A DNA stretch of 64,000 nucleotides, taken from assembly GCA_029448655.1 (NCBI GenBank), contig JACCLO010000065.1, forward strand, positions 1 through 64,000, written 5' to 3'. Within the stretch, counting starts at the first letter, position 1; the number at the start of each line of letters is the position of its first letter. Shown here one piece after another: positions 10,990-21,311 of the stretch. The notes beneath the pieces were generated by a model. That model saw only the letters and a list, made by a program, of their open reading frames with translations, was not told the origin of the DNA and made no database searches. The DNA comes from Wolfiporia cocos. Taxonomy: Eukaryota; Basidiomycota; Agaricomycetes; Polyporales; Phaeolaceae. Position numbers and translations under genes: made by a program.

Positions 10990-11045
10990 GCATGGCCTTT
11001 TCGAACTCCGCTGTGGCTGACTGCGGATGGGCGCTTAGCGTGCGC
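10990..11045 (-). repeat. Copy 1 of a short coding repeat (AMQTR motif)
   Basis: The minus strand encodes LSAHPQSATAEFEKAMQTR and then diverges. The same motif recurs at 13095-13212 and 18605-18705, so this is a fragment of a dispersed coding repeat cut off after MQTR. Confidence 0.5.
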
Positions 11046-11220
11046 CCCGTCCTCGAGCAGCCCTCCTCCCCCGCCCTGCCCCCTCTCTCCTCCCAGTCTC
11101 TATTGGATGGAATAGGTGCAAGCTTCACTAGCAGGTGCCACCACTAGGACCTGGATTGTTGAAGCAAGCGTCGGGATCGCGTGAAAGAGAGCGAACGAAG
11201 TGAGCGGTGCAAGAAACAAC

Positions 11221-12079
11221 TAGTGATGTGCCAGGCCCAGCTTTGGGCCATGAGCCGGGCCGGGCCAAGCTGGGCTTTACAGCATGGCTTGAGATGGCCC
11301 AGGGCCTGGCCTGAGATACAGGCCAGGCCGGGCCAAGCTGTTGAGCCCCGGCCTAGGGATCTTAATGGCTACAATATCTGGCAGGCACAATATAAGCCCA
11401 TACAGGCCAGTTATATGCTCAACTCAATCATTGTGCACCTATCTTGTTTATTTAAAACTACAGAAAAGTCAAGTCCTCAACATTGAAGCCTGCCGCTCAC
11501 TTTCGGGTGCCTATATGATTCCCCATATGGCAGGCACGCTACTGAATGCTGCACTGGTGAGTGATTATTTCACACTTAATCCTACTATAGATTGGAGGTG
11601 TCACGGAATATCTGGGGTTGGAATCCCAGGTGGCACATATAATACCAGAAAGGCCAACCATGCCAAGTATTAAGCCAAATACTCAACGGTGCAATATAAG
11701 TGCCTAGCGTGGGAATATGAACTACACATATAGCGTGTCCTGCCTATAACAGCTGAGCTGTTATAGTGGCCCTTTTGGCTAAGGGGTGTTAGACGTATGT
11801 CTCCACAGACACTGGTCTGGGACTGCCAGTTAAATCTGTGACAGGAGGATTCAAGGTTCTATTTCATCTGGGAAAGGTTTGGCAAAGGTGAATCTCAAGC
11901 TCTGAAGCTAAAGTGATGATTATCTTAGCAGTAGTAGGCCATGGTCGAGCCGGGGCCTAGGCTGGGCCAAGCCGTGAGCCGTCAATGAGGGCCCAGCCTG
12001 AGGTTTTGAAAAGCTGTGGGCTGTCCAAGCCAGGCCAAAGCCAGGGCTTTTGAGCCAGGCTGGGCCTGGCACATCACTA
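11221..12079. mobile_element. hAT-type MITE, copy 1 (859 bp)
   Basis: Terminal inverted repeats TAGTGATGTGCCAGGCC and GGCCTGGCACATCACTA bound the element, with an exact 8-bp target duplication GAAACAAC at 11213-11220 and 12080-12087. Eight-bp duplications and short TIRs are the mark of the hAT superfamily. Both ends hold long GGCC-rich palindromic tracts. No transposase frame is present, so it is non-autonomous. Related copies lie at 36786-37412 and 39552-41300. Confidence 0.85.
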
Positions 12080-12423
12080 GAAACAACAATGTTGGACAGT
12101 GGTTTGTCTCATCCTTGGGGCGGGGAGGCAAACATGCAAAGCATGTACAGCCTAAATTCTACAATAATAAGGGGTACCCTTATCTCTAAGGCACATCTTT
12201 CTGACTTGTTCAAGTATGCTAGTGTCACTGCATGGTATACCCAGCCGGCAATCGGATACGCACTTGCCTGGATGTTCCAACACTGGATTGCCACAGTGAA
12301 TTTATCATGCCCAGGTGCTTGCCTGCATCATATTGCACCTGCATATAGCTCAGCTAAAACAATCCTCATGAAGTGATGCTATCATTTGTATGATTGTATT
12401 GTACATTGTACTGAAATGCTGTG

Positions 12424-12891
12424 TGACACAAACTTGACTGGCATACCTCTATCCCTGTCCTACCCCTATAAGTACTAAGACCCAGGGTACAACGCCGAGT
12501 TGTTGAGACAAGGCGAGGCGGAGTCAGGCAGCATGCTGTAGTGATCAAGAGAGGAGGGCTATCACCCATACATCGAGAAGAACAAGTCTGAGGTGTAACC
12601 CTCAGATGACGTAGTATATATACATGTAGAGATGGCGTAACTACTGAGTCGCGGCCCACCCTAAAGGGGGCCATGCACGACGTCGCGATCGTCATGCCAT
12701 AAGGTGTCATCTACAACTACATCATGTGAGCGGCCCGGCGGGGAGGACGGTCCGCAATCCCTAATCAACGACTCCTTATCTAATCTCCATGTCACGTGAC
12801 TTCCTGTGCATCAGTCAATGCGTTCGACCCACGCAGAGGGCAAATCCTGAGTAAATGCCCAGCCAGGTGCCTAGCCTCAAAATTTGTGACA
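12424..12891 (-). mobile_element. Solo LTR (468 bp), target duplication CTGTG
   Basis: It starts TGACACAAACTT and ends AATTTGTGACA. CTGTG is repeated at 12419-12423 and 12892-12896. An internal stem-loop TCTGAG...CTCAGA at 12587-12606 is followed by the TATA-like TATATACATG at about 12615. Confidence 0.85.
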
Positions 12892-13094
12892 CTGTGAGAC
12901 TGAGTGCACTGCCTTGTGTCCGACCTCACCTCTGCCCCCACCTCCACCCAGCACTGGAAACAAGATTAAGTGTGCCTGGGCACTGCACAGGATAGTGTCT
13001 GAGACATCTCCTTGACCTTCTCTGCCGTCTCCGCCCCCACACCAGCCATTCTTGGTCCCATTGGGCAGCAAGGGTAAGGGCCACACCCACAAGT

Positions 13095-13212
13095 GCACCT
13101 TGACATCCAATATGAGCCAGACTTGAGGTTAATGTCCCAGCAAGTTTGCATGACCTTTTCATATTCCACTGTGGCTGGTGCACCGACACTGCAGATGGGC
13201 GCTTAGCATGCA
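13095..13212 (-). repeat. Copy 2 of the AMQTR coding repeat
   Basis: The minus strand encodes VEYEKVMQTCWDINLKSGS, matching copies 1 and 3. This copy extends furthest 3' (SYWMS). It has no clear start or stop and is a relic of an unidentified repeated gene, possibly a transposon protein. Confidence 0.5.
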
Positions 13213-13439
13213 CCATGCCGACCTTTAACTGAAAGTAATAGAGCGATAATTGTTCTCACGCTCAGAGTATTTTCTCACATTTAGATAAAAATTATAAGTG
13301 ATGAATCAGCAGGAAATTGTAAGCAGGCAAGACTTGTGGCAACATTAGCCAGTGACCTCCTTCCATCCTGCATGCCTGCATACATTACCCATGATGTCTA
13401 AGACCTGCCTAGAAGGCCATGCAAAAAAGCTGAGAGTGC

Positions 13440-13643
13440 ATGTACAAGGAAAATGAACAAAGACACACAAAGTGGAAGGCTCTCAATGATGAGGAAGATG
13501 ATGAAGCTGAGACTGATGTTATGTTGTTGAAGGAGTTTATGGAGACAGTGATGGGTAAGATTGTAGGGCCATTTGAGCTCAAGGCCCAGATCAACATTGG
13601 AGATGATGATCTTCAACTTGATGATCAGGAGCATGCATGCTGA
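13440..13643 (+). other. Short acidic open frame next to an LTR cluster
   Basis: A 67-codon frame with an acidic stretch (DEEDDEAETD) ends just where LTR-like sequence begins (a TGATACAG terminus at about 13640). It could be a broken exon of the Mutator-like element or of an unrelated gene. Nothing decides. Confidence 0.2.
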
Positions 13644-13698
13644 TACAGATGTACCATCTGTGGGACTGGCCCATAGCCAGGGAATATCTCCAATAGAC

Positions 13699-14235
13699 TG
13701 ACACAGACTCACAAATGTCTGTGGGACTGGCCCTGCTGGGAACCCTACACACCTATCGAGGTGCCACCCAAGTTATGCAGGGTTAAACAGAGTCACCTTA
13801 TGCCTACGAAGGCAAGCCCCCAGATGAGCGAGTAGAGAACTCAGTAGTATGACTGGTGCAGACCCACAGCAAGATGCAAGAGAGGGGCCTAAGCCCATTG
13901 CTGAAAATCCAAAAGATGGGGATAAGCCCCATCTGTCATCTACTTAAGTACATGACAGGAGCATATGTAGGGATGCCCTAAAGTACAGGCCTGTGCGCCG
14001 TAACTAAGGGTGACTGTAATGCTACATGTGACTACAGTGGTGACCATGAACGTGAGTACCTGATACGTGTGCTGCCTGACTAGCACTAATCTACTGGGTC
14101 AGGTGATTCTACTGGCATCAAGGGATGATGTGAAGTAACTAAGCAGAGAGGGGCACGCGTGCACATAGCAGTGCCCATACTGTGATAGCGAGGAGTGAAT
14201 TGTCCTAGGAATGCCCCTCTGGGCATTCTGTGACA
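13699..14235 (-). mobile_element. Solo LTR (537 bp), target duplication TAGAC
   Basis: TGACACAGACTCAC at the start, TTCTGTGACA at the end, TAGAC at 13694-13698 and 14236-14240. The R-region stem-loop (AGATGGGG/CCCCATCT) is at about 13911-13932. It sits inside an older, LTR-like sequence that starts near 13640 (TGATACAG, with GTCTGTGGGAC-like repeats) and continues beyond 14240. Confidence 0.85.
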
Positions 14236-14822
14236 TAGACCATGACAGGTCCCAGGCCCCATGGCGTCAAGGGAAGGCAGGGCAACGAGCAGTCTTGTTG
14301 GCAGTATGGCGGGTTGGCAAGGTCTGACATCCCCAGACTAGCATGTCGTGAACTAAGAGCAGAGTGGCAGCCCAGTAGACAGCATGAAAGAGGGTGTCAT
14401 TACCCTAATGTCAAGAATGCTAGACATGAGGATGTAAGTCCTCATGCCAGTGCATAAGTACATGTGGGTGCACCAGTACCTAAGAGCTTGCCCAAAAGCC
14501 CCAGAGTCCATGCACGTAAACGTAAGCATAGGGGTAAGCATAGATGACAAGGCACCAGTAATGGTGCTGAGTCATGTGGCATAGGGATAGAGATGCCAGT
14601 AATGGCGCTCTGGCAATGACCACCTGACCCCGTAGATAGGCACTCCGGGGTAGTGCGCACCCATGCATCACTCACATTATGGTCACTCCCTGTCACTACA
14701 GTAGTTACATGCTCGCTTACATACTCTCTTACCTCAGCCGTTAGGATGGTGCTGCACACAGGCCAGCACTTAAGGGTAGACATGTTGCGCTCCCATGTAC
14801 ATACTTAAAGGGTAGAGAGATG

Positions 14823-15378
14823 TGACACAGACTTACATAGGTCTGTGGGACCAGCCCTGCCGGGGAATCCAACACATCCACAAGGGTACCATCAGAGGAA
14901 TGCAGTGGTGACCAGGGTGACCTCATTGCTGAGGTGGCGACATGTGTTGCCAATGGTGCATCCCAGATGAGCAAGTGAATAACTCAGCAGTAAGACTGGT
15001 GTGCACCCTCAGACAGTATGAAGAAAGGGGCATAGCCCAACATCGAGAATCTAAAGGATGAGGTTGTAAGACCTCATCCCGGTGTATTTATGTACATGGA
15101 TCAGTATGCTATGACTACCTTAATGTAATGGCCTGTGTGCCATAACTAAGGGATCATGTGCTACCATGACCATATGATGTACATACTGTGATGTTATAAT
15201 GCGGGTGACGGAATGTGTGCCCATCATAGGCACTATCTACCAGGTAACGTGATGTACTATGTGAGATGGTTGACGTGGAGGTAACTAGAGGTATGAGGAG
15301 ACCGTGCGCTCAGTGGAACCCCAAGAGACCTAAAGCGAGGGATGTAGGGTCAATATCTTGTGGTATAAAACCGTGACA
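14823..15378 (-). mobile_element. Solo LTR (556 bp), target duplication AGATG
   Basis: TGACACAGACTTAC at the start, AACCGTGACA at the end, AGATG at 14818-14822 and 15379-15383. The stem-loop GGATGAGG/CCTCATCC lies at about 15056-15079. It is inserted within another LTR in the opposite orientation whose remaining end is at 15638. Confidence 0.85.
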
Positions 15379-15638
15379 AGATGGGGCTTACTCCCCATCT
15401 CTAAGATTCTTGATGTCTGGGCTGTAGCCCCTCTCTCACCACCTCATCTGTGTGTGTGCCAGTCTGCCTGGGTCTCTCCCTCCTCACCTTGCCCGTCTGG
15501 GTGGTACCTTAGCCAAGGGCCTTGCCTGCATACCCATTGGCTTAGGATGTGCACTGATGCACTGGCTTTGGGGGATTGTCCCCGGCCTGTGGGCCGGTCC
15601 CACAGACTGGTGAGTCTGTGTCACTCTGCTAGATGTGC
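15379..15638 (+). mobile_element. End of an older, inverted LTR
   Basis: The sequence ends GTCCCACAGACTGGTGAGTCTGTGTCA, the usual LTR 3' hairpin in the plus orientation, and contains the GGGGCTTACTCCCC half of the R stem-loop. Its other part lies left of the solo LTR at 14823, perhaps from TGTCACTACA at about 14691. No matching target duplication was found, so the left boundary is uncertain. Confidence 0.5.
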
Positions 15639-15789
15639 AAGCTGAGCCCAGCACTCAGGCAGTTGCCTTCTAAGTCACAGATTTTATTGAGGAGTGGGCC
15701 TCCAATACACAGGAGCTTGCAATGGATTCAACATGTGTGTGTGCTATGCAAGCTTGCTACGTAAGTAAATTACTGAGATTGAATCTGTC

Positions 15790-17583
15790 TAGGGAACACA
15801 AACAGGACCAATTTTGGACTGTTTGGTGCAGTTGCAGATGCACATGGGTTGGGTATTCCACTTGTGTTCTTACTGATATCGACAAACAAGGAAGCCGATA
15901 AGGGTGTCAAGCAAGTTGTGCTTGAGAGATTTCTTGGTGAGCTGAAGGACCTTGGTGTCAACCCAGAATATACATTATCAGACAAGGATTGGTCAGAAAT
16001 CAATGCAATGAGGAACACATGGCCACAGGCAAAACATCAGCTATGTTTCTGGCATGCACTCCATGCAGTGAAACAGTGCTTAGCAAAGAACAAGGAGACA
16101 CCTGCATTCTATGATGTCAATGAAGCTTGCCATGAGTTCTCTTACATCAAAGCTAACTTCATACCATACCTGCAACAGACAGGCTCAGTCGTTTGTTTAT
16201 TTCCAACATTGTGGAATGGGACTTTATTCTCATTAATTCATATTATATGTACTAGCTACCTGCCCCTCCTGTGAAGCCTCTCCATCGCATCCGGCTTCTC
16301 ATTGATGGGTATCCATCTGTCATCACCTGTCACTGCCCCCACTTAGACTCAAGCCCATCCCGGCAGGCCATCCTGCTGTGAAGAGTGAAACCGAAGATGC
16401 CAAAGACTTTGACATTGAACACCTGAGTGGCCAGGGCATACTCCCACCTGATCTACATGCAGATGAAAGTGATGAAGAAATGGGCTGGATAGGTCATAAA
16501 CATGACAATTGGAATGATGCTGAGTGGGATTGAGACCTAGATGATCTGCAGCATCAGGTTGAGGAGTTTGCAGAAGCACTTGAAGAGCTCCAAGAAAGCT
16601 CACCTTGTGATGACAGAGCAATCAGCACAATGAAGCAAGCAAAGCCTGGCTATGTCTTTTGCCTGACACCACACCGACTGCCTATCCTCTAGCTTTTCAC
16701 AAAGCATGCATCACAGCACCATTTTCTCCCTAAATGGCATGGGCAGAGCTGAACATCCAAGGACATTCGACAAGATGCTATTGATGAGATGTATCAACAC
16801 TATAAACTCAATAATCTTCATGAGGTATGAGCTTACCTCTGGAGCTCCTGGTACTCGCATGATTGCTGGTGTCTCTGGGTGCATGTGGTGTACACATCAA
16901 GCATACCATGCAAGTGTATAACAATGATGGTTGAGGTGCTCTGGCAGAATCTCAAGCAGCTAGTTCTGCACTGCTATAATCACCTGCCCATTGATCTCAC
17001 CATGCATGCAATCATCACAAAAGTGCTCCCGCCATATCAACTGACCCTTGCACAGATCATTACAAAGCATTGTGAAGGGCATTCATGATCACTTACCCAT
17101 ATGCAAGAAGCCTTCAGAAGGTCACGGGAACATCTTGCTCAGACTCCAATTAACAGCATCTACAATACAGACATTATGACGTGGACATGCAACTGTGGAG
17201 CTCAGAAATATCATGTGTACCTTCTCTACAAGCACCTTGTGCAAGAAGTTTCCACACCTATACCATCATCGTGGTGGGTCACAGTGCAGTGGCTCCATGT
17301 TCAGCCATTCTACACCGTCATGGTGAATGGCATAGTCGCACCTCCACCGGAGTCTACCAGAGATCATGCATGGATGGAGTGAATGCCCCATGTTCTGGTG
17401 CTGACACCATCTGGCAGCTGGGACGATCCAATCATGCTTCAAGATTCCGACACCAAAGAGGCCCCTGTAGTGTCATTGCCAGTACTTCAGCAGATCATTG
17501 AGCCAAAAGTGAGAGACTCACCAGTTTGTTATCACATTTCAGATACTCTCCTCGCCTCAAAAGGGCCCACCAACTGGTCGTGA
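15790..17583 (+). pseudogene. Mutator-like (MULE) transposase, C-terminal half, decayed
   Basis: The plus strand encodes GAVADAHGLGIPLVFLLIST, LSDKDWSEINAMRNTWPQA and HQLCFWHALHAVKQCL (about 15820-16080), the catalytic-core pattern of MULE transposases (the second conserved Asp, then the WHxxxxV region). Further 3', at about 17185, WTCNCGAQKYHVYLLYKHLV is a SWIM zinc finger (CxC...CxH) in which the third cysteine position is tyrosine. The frame is broken by stops (for example TGA at about 16532 and TAG at about 16690) and shifts. The N-terminal half is not found upstream, where solo LTRs fill the space. Normally such enzymes cut and paste DNA; this copy cannot be active. Confidence 0.8.
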
Positions 17584-17756
17584 TGGATTGCTGCGCACAT
17601 GAGCTGGCAGCGGCAGTGGGTTTGCAGTATGTATATAACAAGTAAAATAGAGATATACTCACCTTCACATCCTAGCCTGACAATCAAGACCAAACAGACA
17701 TAGAATATGCTATACACAAGTTGCACCAGGCAGCCGAGATTATTGAGCAGCAGAGG

Positions 17757-18359
17757 TGACACGGGAACATACTTGTGACCATGCTACCCATGCTAGTGGG
17801 GATGCCTCTATACCTTCTAACCTAGGCCTAAAGGCTACCCATCCTTGTAGGGGAGAACAGGATGGCTTGTCTATTGAGACGACCTGCCATGAAGCCCGAG
17901 GTACTGACCCATGAGTGTACCGGTATGCCCCCAGACTAGCAGGCTAAAGACAAAACTAGGAGATGCAATAAATAGAGACCCCCATGTCCAAGTAGGATGC
18001 AGCAGGCTTGTTGCAGAGCAGTCCGCTGGCTCACACGCACATGCAGCAGAGGGTTGAGAGGTTCCCAGGGGACATGCCCCCTAGGCCGAGAAGAGTAGAA
18101 CTGAGGAGTAATCCTCAGATTCTACCTACTTATATACATGGAGATGCTACGTACTGTAGCTACAAGGCCTGACCTAATGGCGTGGCCTGTGCATACTGTG
18201 ACTGTGTCTCACATGACTAGGTAATGCTGTAACTACTCAGTGATGACATGTGACCATATTGAGATAAGATAAGTGAATGCTTATCTACCTATGCATGTGC
18301 ATCTCCCTAGCGCTAGCCTAGCATTAGCGTATATCCTAGGGGTGGAGTTTCTGGTGACA
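17757..18359 (-). mobile_element. Solo LTR (603 bp), target duplication AGAGG
   Basis: TGACACGGGAAC at the start, TTCTGGTGACA at the end, AGAGG at 17752-17756 and 18360-18364. The stem-loop CTGAGGA/TCCTCAG is at 18101-18118 and the TATA-like TTATATACATG at about 18129. It is similar to the LTR at 35910-36538. It lies just after the MULE relic. Confidence 0.88.
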
Positions 18360-18604
18360 AGAGGACAATTGCAGAGCCATGTTTCATCTGATGTGCACTC
18401 CAAGTTGTGTGCTCCACAATAGAGTGGGTAGAGGACATAGAAGCTCATGTTAGCCACCACACTATGCCAGTGACTAATGTGCGAGGTTGCTGCCAAACAC
18501 AATCCATAAATACAATTGGTTACAAGTATATATGCTAGTAATAAGACTAAAGCTTGTGCGCATACCTGCATTGCCCCTCTAGTAGTTAACTTGTGCATGG
18601 TGTG

Positions 18605-18705
18605 GTGTGCACTAAGCACCCATCCACAGCATCAGTGCACCAGCCACAGCAGAGTTTATAAATGCCATGCAAACTCGCTGGGACATTAACCTCAAGTTAT
18701 GAGCC
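18605..18705 (+). repeat. Copy 3 of the AMQTR coding repeat, inverted
   Basis: The plus strand encodes SAPATAEFINAMQTRWDINL and then stops. It is the inverse complement of the copy at 13095-13212. The coding similarity survives in all three copies, so the parent was a protein gene present several times. Confidence 0.5.
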
Positions 18706-18731
18706 AGACCCTCTCATGTGTGAGCTCACAC

Positions 18732-19693
18732 TGACACAAAATGCCAAGGGTGTACCGTCATCTAGAGTTGTCACATAGAGCAGAACCCTTGGACTAGCAT
18801 GCATAAGACTTGGAGTAAAGAGAGGACAAGCCTCATCATCGAGAATAACAGCTCTGTGACACAGACATACCCTGTGTCTGTGGGACTGGCCCTGCTGGGG
18901 ATCTCGTATATGCCTGCTGGCGTGTCCTAGTATTGTCGTTGACTCTGGGTGCTCAGTTAGAGGGATGACAGCTAGGGGTTGTGGCATTTGTCCAGTCAAG
19001 TCAGATGAGCAGCACAGCAGAGTGGCCCATAGCCATAGAGAATGAAAGGGGCTGGTTAGGCCCAATTGCCGAAAATCCTAAGAATGAGGCATAAGGCCTC
19101 ATTTGTCATACTTTATATACATCTGCGTGTACGCTAGTGTGTCTACCCTGAAGTGCTGATCTGTGCGCAGTAACTATGAGGTCAGGCATAACAGTAACTA
19201 GTCATGAGTATGTAATGAAAGTGTGACCATGTTATGGGTAGAGGCACGTGCGCCTACCCTAAGGGCGCTGATCGACGAGTGGTGCAGGGTTGTTACAGTA
19301 ACTACAGGACGAAGGGGAGAGGAATACCATAGTGTAGAGGGGCACATGCATGTACAGCAGTGCTCATAAAGCTATAGTGAGGGTGAATTCAACAGTAATA
19401 TATCTGTGACACTCTGGGGAGTAAGCCCCAGAGTGTCACAGCTTAAGTACATGAGGAACACTGTCACTGTATACTAGAGACCCACCCTAAAGGCAGGGTC
19501 TGTGCGTATTGCTGAGTGCTACCTAAGTCATGTGCTGTAGTATCTAAGCTACTGACCATGTGACCATCTATGGGTGGGGCGACCTGTACCATTACGCTAC
19601 ACTGCTAAGTCCATACAAAGACACATGATGGGGTACTACCCAAGAACGTGGGTTTGAGACAGGGGGGGGTACCTCTTTTCAGAATCTGTGACA
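18732..19693 (-). mobile_element. Solo LTR, target duplication CACAC, itself hit by a second LTR
   Basis: TGACACAAAATG at the start and AATCTGTGACA at the end, with CACAC at 18727-18731 and 19694-19698. Without the inner insertion it is about 402 bp. The inner LTR lands in the arm of its R stem-loop (CTCTGGGG/CCCCAGAG). Confidence 0.85.
18857..19411 (-). mobile_element. Solo LTR (555 bp) nested in another LTR, target duplication CTCTG
   Basis: TGACACAGACATAC at the start, ATATCTGTGACA at the end, CTCTG at 18852-18856 and 19412-19416. Stem-loop AATGAGGC/GCCTCATT at about 19079-19101. It is younger than the surrounding LTR. Confidence 0.88.
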
Positions 19694-19698
19694 CACAC

Positions 19699-20028
19699 AA
19701 GCCCTCATTGAATGTGTATGAGAATGAGAGTGAGGCTGAGTATGCAAATCCCCAGAGATGCAATGGTTGACACAGGCCAGGTGTGGGAATGGAGAAGCTC
19801 AAGGTGCCAAAGTTCAACACTGTTCTGCTACCCCCATCACTGAAGGAGAATTGTCTGCAGACGCTGGGCACACTTTCTGTTGTCAATCTTGTGCCAATTA
19901 CTACAACTAACTTATCACCTGATGATGTACACTAGCCAATCAGGTGTGAGTACTGGTTTGGCATGCCAAGTGTGGTGAGCATGTCAAGCAGCACATTGGA
20001 TGTCAATTATGGAAGTGCAGGACTGATA
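19699..20028. other. Unassigned DNA between LTRs
   Basis: A minus-strand frame and a plus-strand frame overlap here, but neither shows a known motif. The DNA flanking the CACAC duplication on both sides belongs together as one pre-insertion sequence of unknown nature. Confidence 0.3.
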
Positions 20029-20257
20029 TCACAAGACGCACCATGGACCCAATGCAATGTGCTCATGAGTGGCAATATAGCCACTCCCCCAAAAGGGCTA
20101 TGATAACAGCTTGGCTGTTATCAAGGGTCCGGCTATATCTGCAGTTCATATTCCCATGCTTGGTGCCTATTGTATTCAGGTCACCACCTTAGGGGGAATA
20201 TACCCTAGTTACTGCTCCATAACGTCCTAGTATCTAGCGTGACCTAGATTTGTGACA
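20029..20257 (-). mobile_element. LTR relic of the TRIM family
   Basis: Read on the minus strand this resembles the LTR at 34508-34763: the shared features are the TTGTGATA-like end, a CATTGGGTCC block, a GCCCTTTTGGGGGAGTGGCT block and a GCTGTTATC stem. It ends at a TGTGACA terminus at 20257. It is clearly diverged from that copy. Confidence 0.6.
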
Positions 20258-20391
20258 GAATTTTTCGAGCGAGAGTTCATGGCAATGGCTCTTGATACCT
20301 CCCATGTGGTGCCAGAATTGGATGAACCGATACTCCGAGAGATTTGTAAAGCATTGCTAGACAACAAGGTCACTAAGGATTACAAGGAGCT
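20258..20391 (+). pseudogene. Fragment of a gypsy pol (between RNase H and integrase)
   Basis: The plus strand encodes EFFEREFMAMALDT and then ICKALLDNKVTKDYKEL. This matches the linker ahead of the integrase zinc finger in element A (ALLDNEVTKDYKGL). Both flanks are LTR termini (TGTGACA before, TGTCACA after), so this is a scrap of a third gypsy element caught between LTR insertions. Confidence 0.7.
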
Positions 20392-20831
20392 TGTCACAAA
20401 GTGGCATAGGCTCACTACCATCTAATATACCCCCAATACCGAATAGGTAGAGTACAACACCTAGTTGCTAAGGGGCCTTGGGGCCATAGCGAGGCGAGGT
20501 GGGCACACAAGACCAGCAAGACTAAGAATGCCAGCTAAGAGGGGAAACGCCCCCAACAACGAGATTGACAAGTCTGAGGTGTAAGCCTCAGACGACATAC
20601 TATATATACATGAGGATGAGCGCAGGTGGGCCTTAGGGCCTACCCTAACGTAAGGGTCCATGCACTATCTACACAGCCTCTGTATATGTAAGCAAGTCAT
20701 GTGCCTCTAGGGTGCCACGCTATGCTAGATGTTATACCGCTATACTACCTGATGAGGGCCAAACCATCATGTGACTTCAGTACCACTAGTGCCTTGGTTT
20801 GATTACTGAAGGGGACCCAAAATCTGTGACA
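20392..20831 (-). mobile_element. LTR relic
   Basis: It ends AATCTGTGACA at 20831 and holds the R stem-loop TCTGAGG/CCTCAGA followed by TATATATACATG (about 20572-20612). The left end (TGTCACAAAG at 20392) is uncertain, because the duplication after 20831 (CTTGC) does not match the DNA before 20392. Confidence 0.5.
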
Positions 20832-20876
20832 CTTGCTGCATCATTAAGACTGACTAGTCTGTGCCATGTCACAGTA

Positions 20877-21311
20877 TTTACAGGACATGGCCATTTTTCT
20901 GCTATTTATAGCAATTATTCTAGGATTTATACGTCTACCTATCAGTTATCAGGGACTTATCCCATTGCCAACCCTTATCACTTACACAAGGTACTTACAC
21001 ACTATTAAGCTGATACGACACATGCGACACGCTAGTCATAGACTATTAGTCAAGCTCTTCTATCAACCACGCGGCCTATCAATCCACATGGATAACACCA
21101 GAAGCAAGTCACGACATATGTCACCATGACAGACACGTCACCACTACGTCACCCAGTCTAGCCAGTCTAGCTAGACCACTACATCATCAAGGCACACTGC
21201 CTATGACATCATGAGCACACCATGCTCATGCAACTATGGCACCATAGCTAAGTATAGCCAACAGGCTTTACTGCTATTGGCTGGCAACCCAATCCCGATC
21301 ACGGATCACGG
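20877..21311 (+). mobile_element. LTR relic similar to the 6 kb element's LTR
   Basis: It begins TGTCACAGTATTTAC and shares blocks such as ATTTATACGTCTA and TTATAGCAATT with the LTR at 26127. No 3' hairpin end was found before 21312, so it is a 5' fragment. Confidence 0.5.
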
